Shown: positions 1-6,149 of the stretch, in pieces
Position numbering within the stretch: position 1 is the first letter of the stretch
Layout of the letters: each line of letters begins with the position of its first letter
Assembly (NCBI GenBank): GCA_902481695.1
Contig: CABSXY010000040.1
Span: forward strand, 1 to 11,892
DNA from: an uncultured Haemophilus sp.
GTDB lineage: Bacteria; Pseudomonadota; Gammaproteobacteria; Enterobacterales; Pasteurellaceae
DNA: 11,892 bases
Direction: 5' to 3'
Position numbers and translations under genes: made by a program
The notes under the pieces: model-generated
Databases searched by the model: none
The model's input: the letters and a program-made list of their open reading frames with translations, nothing else
Told to the model about the DNA's origin: nothing

Positions 1-750
1 CAATTGATGCGCATTGATTGTTCGCATTTGTTTCCGTTGATTAATACGCTGTAATTGTTCTTCAGTGATATTCGGATCCTGTTCAGGATGCTCTTCATAA
101 TAGCCTAATGTAATCAGAATATGTGATGGTTTTTTGCTAATCCATGGTTCATTTTGAGGTAAAAATGAGCCATTCCCCCACCAGAGAGACGGGCTTGCCA
201 AGGTGTAATGTTGAAATAAATCCGGTTGATGGAAGAGCACGTATAATCCAAACAACCCACCAAAAGAATGGCCAAAGAAATATTGTTTTTCCTTATTAAT
301 ATCGAAATGCTGTTCAATATAAGGCTTTACGTCTTGTTGAATAAAACGTAGAAAATCGGCGGCTTTTCCTCCTTTGGCGAATTCGGCACCTTCTGCCGGG
401 AAAGTGTAGTCTCTCGTGCGTTCTTCAATAACATAAGCTTTATCAGATACATAACCGATACCGACAATAAGCGGGAGCGGTTTATTGGGATTGACAGCAT
501 TCACGGCCATTGGAAATTGAGCATTGCCATCTAACGTGTAAAGTGCGGTCAGTTTTTGCGATGTTTTTGGTGGTACCGCAATAAACAAGCGGTAATGATT
601 GTCTTCAAAGGTAAAATCTTTTTGTTGAATTTGATACATTTTTTTCATGTTTTCTTGAATAGGTGGAATCTTAAAGTCGGGTTCTGCTTGCGTGATTTGC
701 GTAAATGTCAGCAGACAAAATAAAAAGGGTAAACGCAAAAATGAGAACAT
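1..750 (-). CDS. Exported alpha/beta-hydrolase, IroE/Fes-like ferri-siderophore esterase (partial, C-terminus beyond left edge)
   Basis: The reading frame opens at an ATG at 750 and stays open to base 1, giving 250 residues with no stop, so the gene is cut by the window edge. Residues 1-22 form a signal peptide (hydrophobic run followed by TQA, then E), so the enzyme should be exported to the periplasm. Visible family marks are YTLDGNAQF at about 71-79, RTRDYTFP at 111-118, and the nucleophile elbow GHSFGG at 160-165 with Ser162, then SPSLWWG at about 187-193. These fit the putative-esterase family (PF00756) that includes IroE and Fes, which hydrolyse ester bonds of siderophores to release iron. 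The catalytic His is expected in the missing part. A Fur-like operator overlaps the promoter, which supports an iron role. The exact substrate is not shown; another esterase of the same fold is possible. No strong ribosome binding site precedes the start. Confidence 0.8.
   Translation of the reverse strand, partial: MFSFLRLPFLFCLLTFTQITQAEPDFKIPPIQENMKKMYQIQQKDFTFEDNHYRLFIAVPPKTSQKLTALYTLDGNAQFPMAVNAVNPNKPLPLIVGIGYVSDKAYVIEERTRDYTFPAEGAEFAKGGKAADFLRFIQQDVKPYIEQHFDINKEKQYFFGHSFGGLFGLYVLFHQPDLFQHYTLASPSLWWGNGSFLPQNEPWISKKPSHILITLGYYEEHPEQDPNITEEQLQRINQRKQMRTINAHQL
541..549 (+). repeat. DNA uptake signal sequence (Haemophilus type)
   Basis: Perfect AAGTGCGGT followed by CAGTTTTT, matching the extended uptake signal with its downstream AT tract. 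It lies within the siderophore-esterase gene and encodes Leu-Thr-Ala-Leu (67-70) on the opposite strand. These signals direct uptake of related DNA during natural transformation. Confidence 0.9.
585..593 (+). repeat. Actinobacillus-type uptake signal core, isolated
   Basis: ACAAGCGGT is the core of the uptake signal used by the other Pasteurellaceae group (Actinobacillus pleuropneumoniae type). It lies 35 bases after the Haemophilus-type signal in the same gene. The flanking bases fit the extended consensus poorly, so chance is quite possible. Confidence 0.3.
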
Positions 751-768
751 AGTTATTGAGTCTTGAGT

Positions 769-788
769 TGATAATGGTTCTCACTATA
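769..788. promoter_or_regulatory. Fur-box-like operator
   Basis: TGATAAT-G-GTTCTCA at 769-783 matches the 7-1-7 Fur inverted repeat (TGATAAT, one base, ATTATCA) at 12 of 14 arm positions. The 19-bp form at 770-788 matches the classical consensus at 14 of 19. It covers the -10 box and the predicted start of transcription of the esterase gene, the usual position for iron-dependent repression. Fur is the established iron repressor of gamma-proteobacteria; binding here is inferred. Confidence 0.55.
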
Positions 789-812
789 TCGAAAATATGA
801 TGGGTAAATCAA
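783..812 (-). promoter_or_regulatory. Putative promoter of the siderophore-esterase gene
   Basis: On the minus strand TTGATT (807-812) and TATAGT (783-788) are separated by 18 bases. The -10 box matches consensus at 5 of 6 positions and the -35 box at 4 of 6. Transcription would begin near 776, leaving a leader of roughly 27 bases before the ATG at 750. Predicted by eye only. Confidence 0.5.
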
Positions 813-876
813 CCTTGTTGTATCTTAGCCTCTTAAACCACCTAAAAAGGGGTAGAATTTTCCAATGAATGTTCAA

Positions 877-898
877 AAATGAGATCTAGTTAACATTT
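877..898 (+). promoter_or_regulatory. CRP (cAMP receptor protein) binding site upstream of pckA
   Basis: The 22-bp site matches the ideal palindromic CRP site at 19 of 22 positions; its core is TGAGATCTAGTTAACA. Its centre (887.5) lies 41.5 bases upstream of a start of transcription at about 929, the class II activator arrangement. pckA is a gluconeogenic gene, so cAMP-CRP activation makes biological sense. The match is seen directly; function is inferred. Confidence 0.75.
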
Positions 899-916
899 TT
901 TTTTTGACAATTCCCA

Positions 917-929
917 TACAATGAACATA
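917..929 (+). promoter_or_regulatory. pckA promoter -10 box and predicted transcription start
   Basis: TACAAT at 917-922 matches the -10 consensus at 5 of 6 positions and predicts a start at about A929. No good -35 hexamer lies 16-18 bases upstream, as expected for a CRP-dependent class II promoter whose CRP site (877-898) overlaps the -35 region. A TTGACA at 904-909 looks like a perfect -35 but has no acceptable -10 box 16-18 bases downstream. The leader would be about 39 bases. Confidence 0.6.
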
Positions 930-967
930 GGAAAAAATTTTTAAACTTTTTAATCAAGAGGTGAACT

Positions 968-2584
968 ATGACTGATGTTAAAAACGTAATTAAAGAACTT
1001 GAAGCCGTTGGTATTCATGATGTTAAAGAAGTGGTTTATAACCCAAGTTATGAACAACTTTTTGAAGAAGAAACAAAACCTGGCTTAGAAGGCTTTGAAA
1101 AAGGTACACTTACCACAACTGGCGCGGTGGCTGTTGATACAGGGATCTTTACCGGTCGTTCACCGAAAGATAAATACATCGTTTTAGATGATACCACAAA
1201 AGATACTGTGTGGTGGACTTCTGATGTGGCGAAAAACGATAATAAACCAATGACTCAAGAAACTTGGTCAAGCTTGAAAGGTCTTGTGACTAAACAACTT
1301 TCTGGCAAACGTTTATTCGTGGTTGATGGTTTCTGTGGTGCAAGTGAAAAAGACCGTATCGCAGTGCGTATTGTGACAGAAGTCGCATGGCAAGCACACT
1401 TTGTGAAAAATATGTTCATTCGTCCGACAGAAGAGCAATTAAAAACCTTTAAACCAGATTTCGTGGTCATGAACGGTTCTAAATGCACTAATCCGAACTG
1501 GAAAGAACAAGGCTTGAATTCTGAAAACTTCGTTGCATTTAACTTAACTGAACGTATCCAATTAATTGGTGGTACTTGGTACGGTGGTGAAATGAAGAAA
1601 GGTATGTTCTCAATGATGAACTACTTCCTGCCACTTAAAGGTGTAGGTGCAATGCACTGTTCTGCTAACGTAGGTAAAGACGGTGATGTGGCTATCTTCT
1701 TCGGTTTATCCGGTACAGGTAAAACCACCCTTTCAACTGATCCAAAACGTGAATTAATCGGGGACGATGAGCACGGTTGGGATGATGTAGGTATCTTCAA
1801 CTTTGAAGGTGGTTGCTACGCGAAAACTATCCATCTTTCTGAAGAAAATGAACCAGATATCTACCGTGCAATCCGTCGTGATGCGTTATTAGAAAACGTC
1901 GTGGTTCGTGCAGATGGTTCAGTTGATTTCGATGATGGTTCTAAAACTGAAAATACTCGTGTATCTTACCCAATTTATCATATTGATAATATTGTTAAAC
2001 CAGTATCTCGTGCTGGTCACGCAACGAAAGTAATTTTCTTAACTGCGGACGCATTTGGTGTGTTACCGCCAGTGTCTAAATTGACACCAGACCAAACCAA
2101 ATACTACTTCTTATCTGGTTTCACCGCTAAATTAGCCGGTACAGAGCGTGGTATTACTGAGCCAACGCCAACTTTCTCAGCATGTTTCGGTGCAGCATTC
2201 TTAACGCTCCACCCAACACAATATGCTCAAGTGTTAGTTAAACGTATGCAAGCTGCCGGTGCAGAAGCTTACTTAGTTAATACTGGTTGGAACGGTACGG
2301 GTAAACGTATCTCAATCAAAGATACTCGTGGTATTATCGATGCCATCTTAGATGGTTCTATCGAAAAAGCAGAAATGGGCGAGTTACCAATCTTTAACTT
2401 AGCCATTCCAAAAGCATTACCAGGCGTAGATCCAGCGATCTTAGATCCACGTGATACTTATGCGGATAAAGCACAATGGGAAGCGAAAGCGAAAGACCTT
2501 GCAGGACGTTTCGTGAAAAACTTTGAAAAATATGCGACCAACGCAGAAGGTAAAGCACTTATCGCAGCAGGTCCAAAAGCTTAA
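968..2584 (+). CDS. pckA: Phosphoenolpyruvate carboxykinase (ATP-dependent)
   Basis: PckA converts oxaloacetate plus ATP to phosphoenolpyruvate, CO2 and ADP in the cytoplasm, the first committed step of gluconeogenesis; in capnophilic Pasteurellaceae it can also run in the CO2-fixing direction. The 538-residue length is close to the 540 of E. coli PckA. Motifs seen are FTGRSPKDK (about 61-69), the nucleotide-binding P-loop GLSGTGKTT (246-254), and the metal and nucleotide site LIGDDEHGW (263-271). Lys211 and His230 sit where the manganese ligands of the family lie. The ATG at 968 follows a good ribosome binding site, AAGAGGTG at 956-963. Strong use of GGT and CGT codons suggests high expression. 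The gene stands alone, divergent from the esterase and convergent with the pga operon, with a CRP-type promoter ahead and a strong terminator behind. Confidence 0.98.
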   Translation: MTDVKNVIKELEAVGIHDVKEVVYNPSYEQLFEEETKPGLEGFEKGTLTTTGAVAVDTGIFTGRSPKDKYIVLDDTTKDTVWWTSDVAKNDNKPMTQETWSSLKGLVTKQLSGKRLFVVDGFCGASEKDRIAVRIVTEVAWQAHFVKNMFIRPTEEQLKTFKPDFVVMNGSKCTNPNWKEQGLNSENFVAFNLTERIQLIGGTWYGGEMKKGMFSMMNYFLPLKGVGAMHCSANVGKDGDVAIFFGLSGTGKTTLSTDPKRELIGDDEHGWDDVGIFNFEGGCYAKTIHLSEENEPDIYRAIRRDALLENVVVRADGSVDFDDGSKTENTRVSYPIYHIDNIVKPVSRAGHATKVIFLTADAFGVLPPVSKLTPDQTKYYFLSGFTAKLAGTERGITEPTPTFSACFGAAFLTLHPTQYAQVLVKRMQAAGAEAYLVNTGWNGTGKRISIKDTRGIIDAILDGSIEKAEMGELPIFNLAIPKALPGVDPAILDPRDTYADKAQWEAKAKDLAGRFVKNFEKYATNAEGKALIAAGPKA

Positions 2585-2622
2585 TTAGAGAATATCGTAT
2601 CTAATTAAACATTTCTAAAAAT

Positions 2623-2661
2623 AACCGCACTTTGATTTGTTAACCAAAGTGCGGTTTTTTT
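2623..2661. terminator. Bidirectional rho-independent terminator made of two inverted uptake signals
   Basis: A perfect 12-bp stem, AACCGCACTTTG (2623-2634) with CAAAGTGCGGTT (2645-2656), closes a 10-base loop. Seven T residues (2655-2661) follow on the plus strand, and on the minus strand the stem runs into TTATTTTTAG. It therefore fits termination of both pckA and the convergent pga operon. The stem holds two perfect 9-bp uptake signals facing each other (2624-2632 and 2647-2655), an arrangement common in Haemophilus genomes. Confidence 0.93.
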
Positions 2662-2680
2662 ATATTAAGTTTTTTGCGAG

Positions 2681-2956
2681 TTATTCTTTTGCTACGGTAA
2701 GAATAGACCAAATATAAGCCAAGATGACCAATACCGCAGAGACAGAAAACATGATGCTGATCACATCAACAAAAAAGAAACTTTCCAGAATCGGTTTAGT
2801 GAAGATGCGTTCCGCATATCTCGCGACAAAAGTGATGATATAAGCCCATAAAGCCCAGGTAACTAGATCTAGTACAAAGCTTTTGGCTTTAATCAGCAAG
2901 GGAAGGCTGCTACCTTTATTAATAACCATCAATTGTTGTAAAGTGGCGGTTGCCAT
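2681..2956 (-). CDS. pgaD: PNAG synthesis accessory membrane protein PgaD
   Basis: PgaD is the small inner-membrane partner of the glycosyltransferase PgaC; in E. coli the pair binds cyclic di-GMP, which stimulates poly-N-acetylglucosamine synthesis. The 91-residue product has two hydrophobic segments (about 27-46 and 58-86) separated by a basic stretch with RYAER, the expected two-helix layout. It is shorter than E. coli PgaD (137 residues), mostly because there is almost no C-terminal cytoplasmic tail. The call rests on position as last gene of pgaABCD, topology and size more than on distinctive residues. The start at 2956 is supported by a strong GAGGAG ribosome binding site (2965-2970) lying within the end of pgaC; only three bases separate the two genes. 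Confidence 0.85.
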   Translation of the reverse strand: MATATLQQLMVINKGSSLPLLIKAKSFVLDLVTWALWAYIITFVARYAERIFTKPILESFFFVDVISIMFSVSAVLVILAYIWSILTVAKE

Positions 2957-2959
2957 TAT

Positions 2960-4201
2960 TTAAACTCCTCTGTCAGGGCTTGTCCAGACAGCTAGCTTGG
3001 ACTTGTTTCTAAAAATCGCTTTTGGGATTCCAACGAGTAACGTTACCGTATTGAGTAACCAATAAGCGTAGGGATACCAAATGCAGGAAATTCCATATTG
3101 GATCAATCCTTTTTCATAACGTGAATCAATGTATAAGCTTAAGAGACACTGTAAGAAGAAGGAAAAAAACATGATCGAGATATTTGTTTCAAACAGCTCC
3201 ATGTTTTGAATACCTATACCTAAGGTAATCTTGCGGTATAGTGCAAGTGCAACCAGTACAACTAATAAGATTGCCCAAGTTGCGGTAACAAAATATTCAG
3301 CATACATTGGCCATAGACGACGGTTTTTCCAACGCCAGACCTGCGGGAAATATTTGAGGATAGTTTCAGCGCCACCTTGTGCCCAGCGTAAACGCTGTTT
3401 GTATAAGCCATAAAGACGTTCAGGCATTAATACCCAACATAAGGCACGAGGCTCATACATGATGTTGTAACCAGCCGTTTGAATTTTCCAACTAACATCA
3501 ATATCTTCGGTGATCATATTGGTACTCCAGCCACCAATTTCTTCCATCACATCTTTGCGGAAGAGACAACATACGCCGGATACCGTGAAGATCGTTCCCA
3601 TTAGGCTTTGAGCGCGTTTGATTAAACCGATAATGGAGCTAAATTCAGACACTTGTAAGCGACCTAGGATTGTACTGCGGTTACGTACGCGTGGATTGCC
3701 TGTAACGGCGCCATAAGCACGGTTTAACTCGAGGGATTGCACCATGTAATCGATCGCATCGAAATCCAATACTGCATCGCCATCAATACAAGCTACATAT
3801 TCACCTTTAGCAACTAACAAGCCATGATTTAATGCACTGGCTTTACCTTGGTTTTCTTGGTGAAGCGCCACGATGCGTTCGTCAGCTTTGGCCCAACGAT
3901 CAATAATTTCACCCGTGTTATCTTTACTCCCATCATTGATAAAGATGAGCTCATAGTTTGGATATCTGAGTTGGAGCAAGTAAGGAATGGCTTCATCTAA
4001 GTTGTCCCCTTCGTTGTAGCAAGGCACCATAATGCTGACCATCGGAACACGTTCCTTTGGCATTTGTTGGAAAGTTGGTTGCCCAAGTTTTCCTTCCATA
4101 AAAAGGTAATAACACAGACTTGCAGTCACCCAATATATCGCCATTCCGGCAGGATACATGAATACGAAGATACTCACGGCTTCTAAGAATTGTTGGTTCA
4201 T
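2960..4201 (-). CDS. pgaC: Poly-beta-1,6-N-acetyl-D-glucosamine synthase PgaC
   Basis: PgaC is the inner-membrane processive family 2 glycosyltransferase that polymerises N-acetylglucosamine from UDP-GlcNAc into PNAG. The 413-residue protein opens with a membrane segment (about 8-34), then a cytoplasmic catalytic domain with VPCYNEGDN at 59-67, NDGS with Asp90, the DGD metal motif at 140-142, TED with the catalytic-base Asp233, and QRLRW at 269-273, the processive-synthase signature. Further hydrophobic helices fill about 305-400. It is somewhat shorter than E. coli PgaC (441). All catalytic motifs are intact. Translation starts at ATG 4201, behind AAGGA (4209-4213) that overlaps the stop codon of pgaB, so the genes are probably translationally linked. 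The product works with PgaD, and its polymer is handed to PgaB. Confidence 0.96.
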   Translation of the reverse strand: MNQQFLEAVSIFVFMYPAGMAIYWVTASLCYYLFMEGKLGQPTFQQMPKERVPMVSIMVPCYNEGDNLDEAIPYLLQLRYPNYELIFINDGSKDNTGEIIDRWAKADERIVALHQENQGKASALNHGLLVAKGEYVACIDGDAVLDFDAIDYMVQSLELNRAYGAVTGNPRVRNRSTILGRLQVSEFSSIIGLIKRAQSLMGTIFTVSGVCCLFRKDVMEEIGGWSTNMITEDIDVSWKIQTAGYNIMYEPRALCWVLMPERLYGLYKQRLRWAQGGAETILKYFPQVWRWKNRRLWPMYAEYFVTATWAILLVVLVALALYRKITLGIGIQNMELFETNISIMFFSFFLQCLLSLYIDSRYEKGLIQYGISCIWYPYAYWLLNTVTLLVGIPKAIFRNKSKLAVWTSPDRGV

Positions 4202-4211
4202 AAGTCAATCC

Positions 4212-6128
4212 TTATTGTTTTCCTGCATTCGTATTTACGGAAAAATACGGTTTCATTTTGTTCATATCCGGTTGATTCATTAAAAAGTTATCCGGATAGT
4301 AGCCATAGCTATAAATATGATTTTTTTGTAATAGTGTCATCCAATCAATCAATTCAGATTCAGGAATTGGTTTTTGAGTTCGCCAATTCACCGCTTGGAA
4401 TTCAAATAAGACTTTCTCTAATGGCGCTTGGGCTTTCACATTTTCAATGAGAGAAGCAAACCATTGATAGGCTTCTTTTTGTGAAATAGGCTGCTCATTT
4501 TCCATGTATGGCATTGCCATAATGGCCGTCGTATCGTAATTGTCAGTGAGTGTTTTTAAGTTTTGTGCCAACCATTCTTCTGCATTTGGATTCGTGATCA
4601 CTGATGCATAAAGATTACGAGCCGTTTTAAGAGAATATGAACCACGCAAGAAATAAGGTTTTAACGCATCGGTGAGTTGATGGGTTAATTGGATTAAATC
4701 TTGTGTTTTTTGTTTTGCTTGTGGGCTAACCATGCCTTCAGCGTGATTACCTTCTGCACCTTCAAAATCGGTTAGGAACGCGTCATCATGGAATAAAATG
4801 CCATTAAATTTTGCGTAGAATGACAAATCGTTATAAATGGATTTAATGATTTCAACATTCTGTTTGTTATAAGGTGAAAGACGTAAATAGGCCTTTGTTG
4901 AAGGTTTGCCCGTGCGGCTATCAATGACATATTCCGCCTCTTTTACATTTTTACGTAAATCAAAGGCGAGTACAGGCATCCAAGCATAAACTTGTACGCC
5001 TGCGCGTGTTTGTAATTGCCATGCAATTCGACCAAAAATATCATCGCGAACAGGAAGATATTTATTAGGGAAATACAAGGCATCCGCTACACCATCTCCA
5101 TCAGGATCGGAGAAAGCTTGAAGATAAACTGTCGTCACACCATATCGATAGATACGCTCGATTAATTTATCAAGGTTTTTGGCTTGTTGAGCTTTATTTG
5201 CGTCGTAGACATAGTCTAAATCAACATGTAGCACACGTTGAATTTGCTTGCTTTCATCAATGCCATCAAGATAGTTTTTAACGGTATTTAGATCGGTTTC
5301 TGCATTAAGTAATAAACGTCCAATATGTTTATCACCCACTTTATTGATGATTTTCTCACCTAATGAGAAATAGTGTGGCATTCCTGCTTGTCGTGCAAGT
5401 TGCACCGCAACATCATTAAATTGTCCATAAGGCCACACCATTACACGTGGTTTCTTACCAATATGATTGACTAATGTTTGAACAGTACGGGCAAAATCAG
5501 ATTTTAATCTGTTTTTGTAGGCATCTTCCGTTTCATATTTTCCGTTTTTATATTCAGGCGCAATCACAGCGGGCAATTGACCACCAGATGGGTTTGCTTT
5601 AATACCGTTATGAAGGTTATGTGTATGGGAAGCAACCTCAACGAGTCCGCTCTGTTCCATTTCTTTCACTTGTGCCCAAGTGGCAAAAACAGAACGATCT
5701 AGCATTTTATCGGCATAAGGGATTTTTTGATTTGCTGGGGTATCCAACCAGCCTGTCACTGGCGCAAAAACAGCAGGGTAGTTATAAGCCTTTAATAGCG
5801 GGAAGACCACGTTATACATGGTCTCATAGCCATCATCGAAGCTTAGCAATACCGCATTATCAGGTAATGTGCCTTTACCATTTTCAGCATCGATAACTTG
5901 CTGCCAACTGATCACGTTGTATCCGTTTTCTTTTAGCCAATTAAAATGTTTAATTAACATTTGGGCAGAAATCGTTTGAGGAAAATAATGTTTTTGATTT
6001 TCAGCCGCACTTTCATCTACCACAGAGTGATAAGCTAATACGCCATAACGATCTTGCGCAAAGGCAAAAGCCGAAAAAAGGGAAAGCGTGCAAATAATTA
6101 TTCTTGCAAAATGTTTTAGAGATCTCAT
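4212..6128 (-). CDS. pgaB: PNAG N-deacetylase and glycoside hydrolase PgaB, with no lipoprotein signal
   Basis: PgaB partly deacetylates PNAG in the periplasm so it can be exported; its C-terminal domain also cleaves deacetylated polymer. The 638-residue product has a signal peptide with a likely cleavage at AFA-Q (24/25). The polysaccharide deacetylase domain (about 27-280) shows YHS with His34, FDDG at 97-100, SHTHNLH at 167-173 (metal ligands His168 and His173) and WPYG at 232-235. The C-terminal glycoside hydrolase family 153 domain (about 298-630) has HVDLDYVYD at 301-309, YLQAFSDPDGDG at 335-346 and the acidic FHDD at 446-449. E. coli PgaB is a 672-residue lipoprotein; here there is no lipobox, and an in-frame stop 24 bases upstream excludes a longer N-terminus. 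The protein may thus be soluble in the periplasm. Confidence 0.96.
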   Translation of the reverse strand: MRSLKHFARIIICTLSLFSAFAFAQDRYGVLAYHSVVDESAAENQKHYFPQTISAQMLIKHFNWLKENGYNVISWQQVIDAENGKGTLPDNAVLLSFDDGYETMYNVVFPLLKAYNYPAVFAPVTGWLDTPANQKIPYADKMLDRSVFATWAQVKEMEQSGLVEVASHTHNLHNGIKANPSGGQLPAVIAPEYKNGKYETEDAYKNRLKSDFARTVQTLVNHIGKKPRVMVWPYGQFNDVAVQLARQAGMPHYFSLGEKIINKVGDKHIGRLLLNAETDLNTVKNYLDGIDESKQIQRVLHVDLDYVYDANKAQQAKNLDKLIERIYRYGVTTVYLQAFSDPDGDGVADALYFPNKYLPVRDDIFGRIAWQLQTRAGVQVYAWMPVLAFDLRKNVKEAEYVIDSRTGKPSTKAYLRLSPYNKQNVEIIKSIYNDLSFYAKFNGILFHDDAFLTDFEGAEGNHAEGMVSPQAKQKTQDLIQLTHQLTDALKPYFLRGSYSLKTARNLYASVITNPNAEEWLAQNLKTLTDNYDTTAIMAMPYMENEQPISQKEAYQWFASLIENVKAQAPLEKVLFEFQAVNWRTQKPIPESELIDWMTLLQKNHIYSYGYYPDNFLMNQPDMNKMKPYFSVNTNAGKQ

Positions 6129-6149
6129 AAGGTTATACCGCTTAAGTAT

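Noticed and set aside
114..317. Minus-strand frame of 67 codons at the left end
   Set aside because: It overlaps the esterase gene on the same strand in another phase; the esterase frame carries a signal peptide and the GHSFGG motif, so this one is a shadow.
904..909. TTGACA as the -35 box of pckA
   Set aside because: No acceptable -10 hexamer lies 16-18 bases downstream (best is TAGGAA), whereas TACAAT fits exactly with the CRP site.
1255..1488. Minus-strand frame of 77 codons inside pckA
   Set aside because: It lies wholly within the well-supported pckA reading frame, shows no recognisable domain and has no upstream signals; an antisense shadow.
2623..2656. Inverted repeat after pckA as the end of a mobile element
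   Set aside because: The arms are uptake signals and the right arm runs into a T tract, so a terminator explains it; there is no transposase or target duplication.
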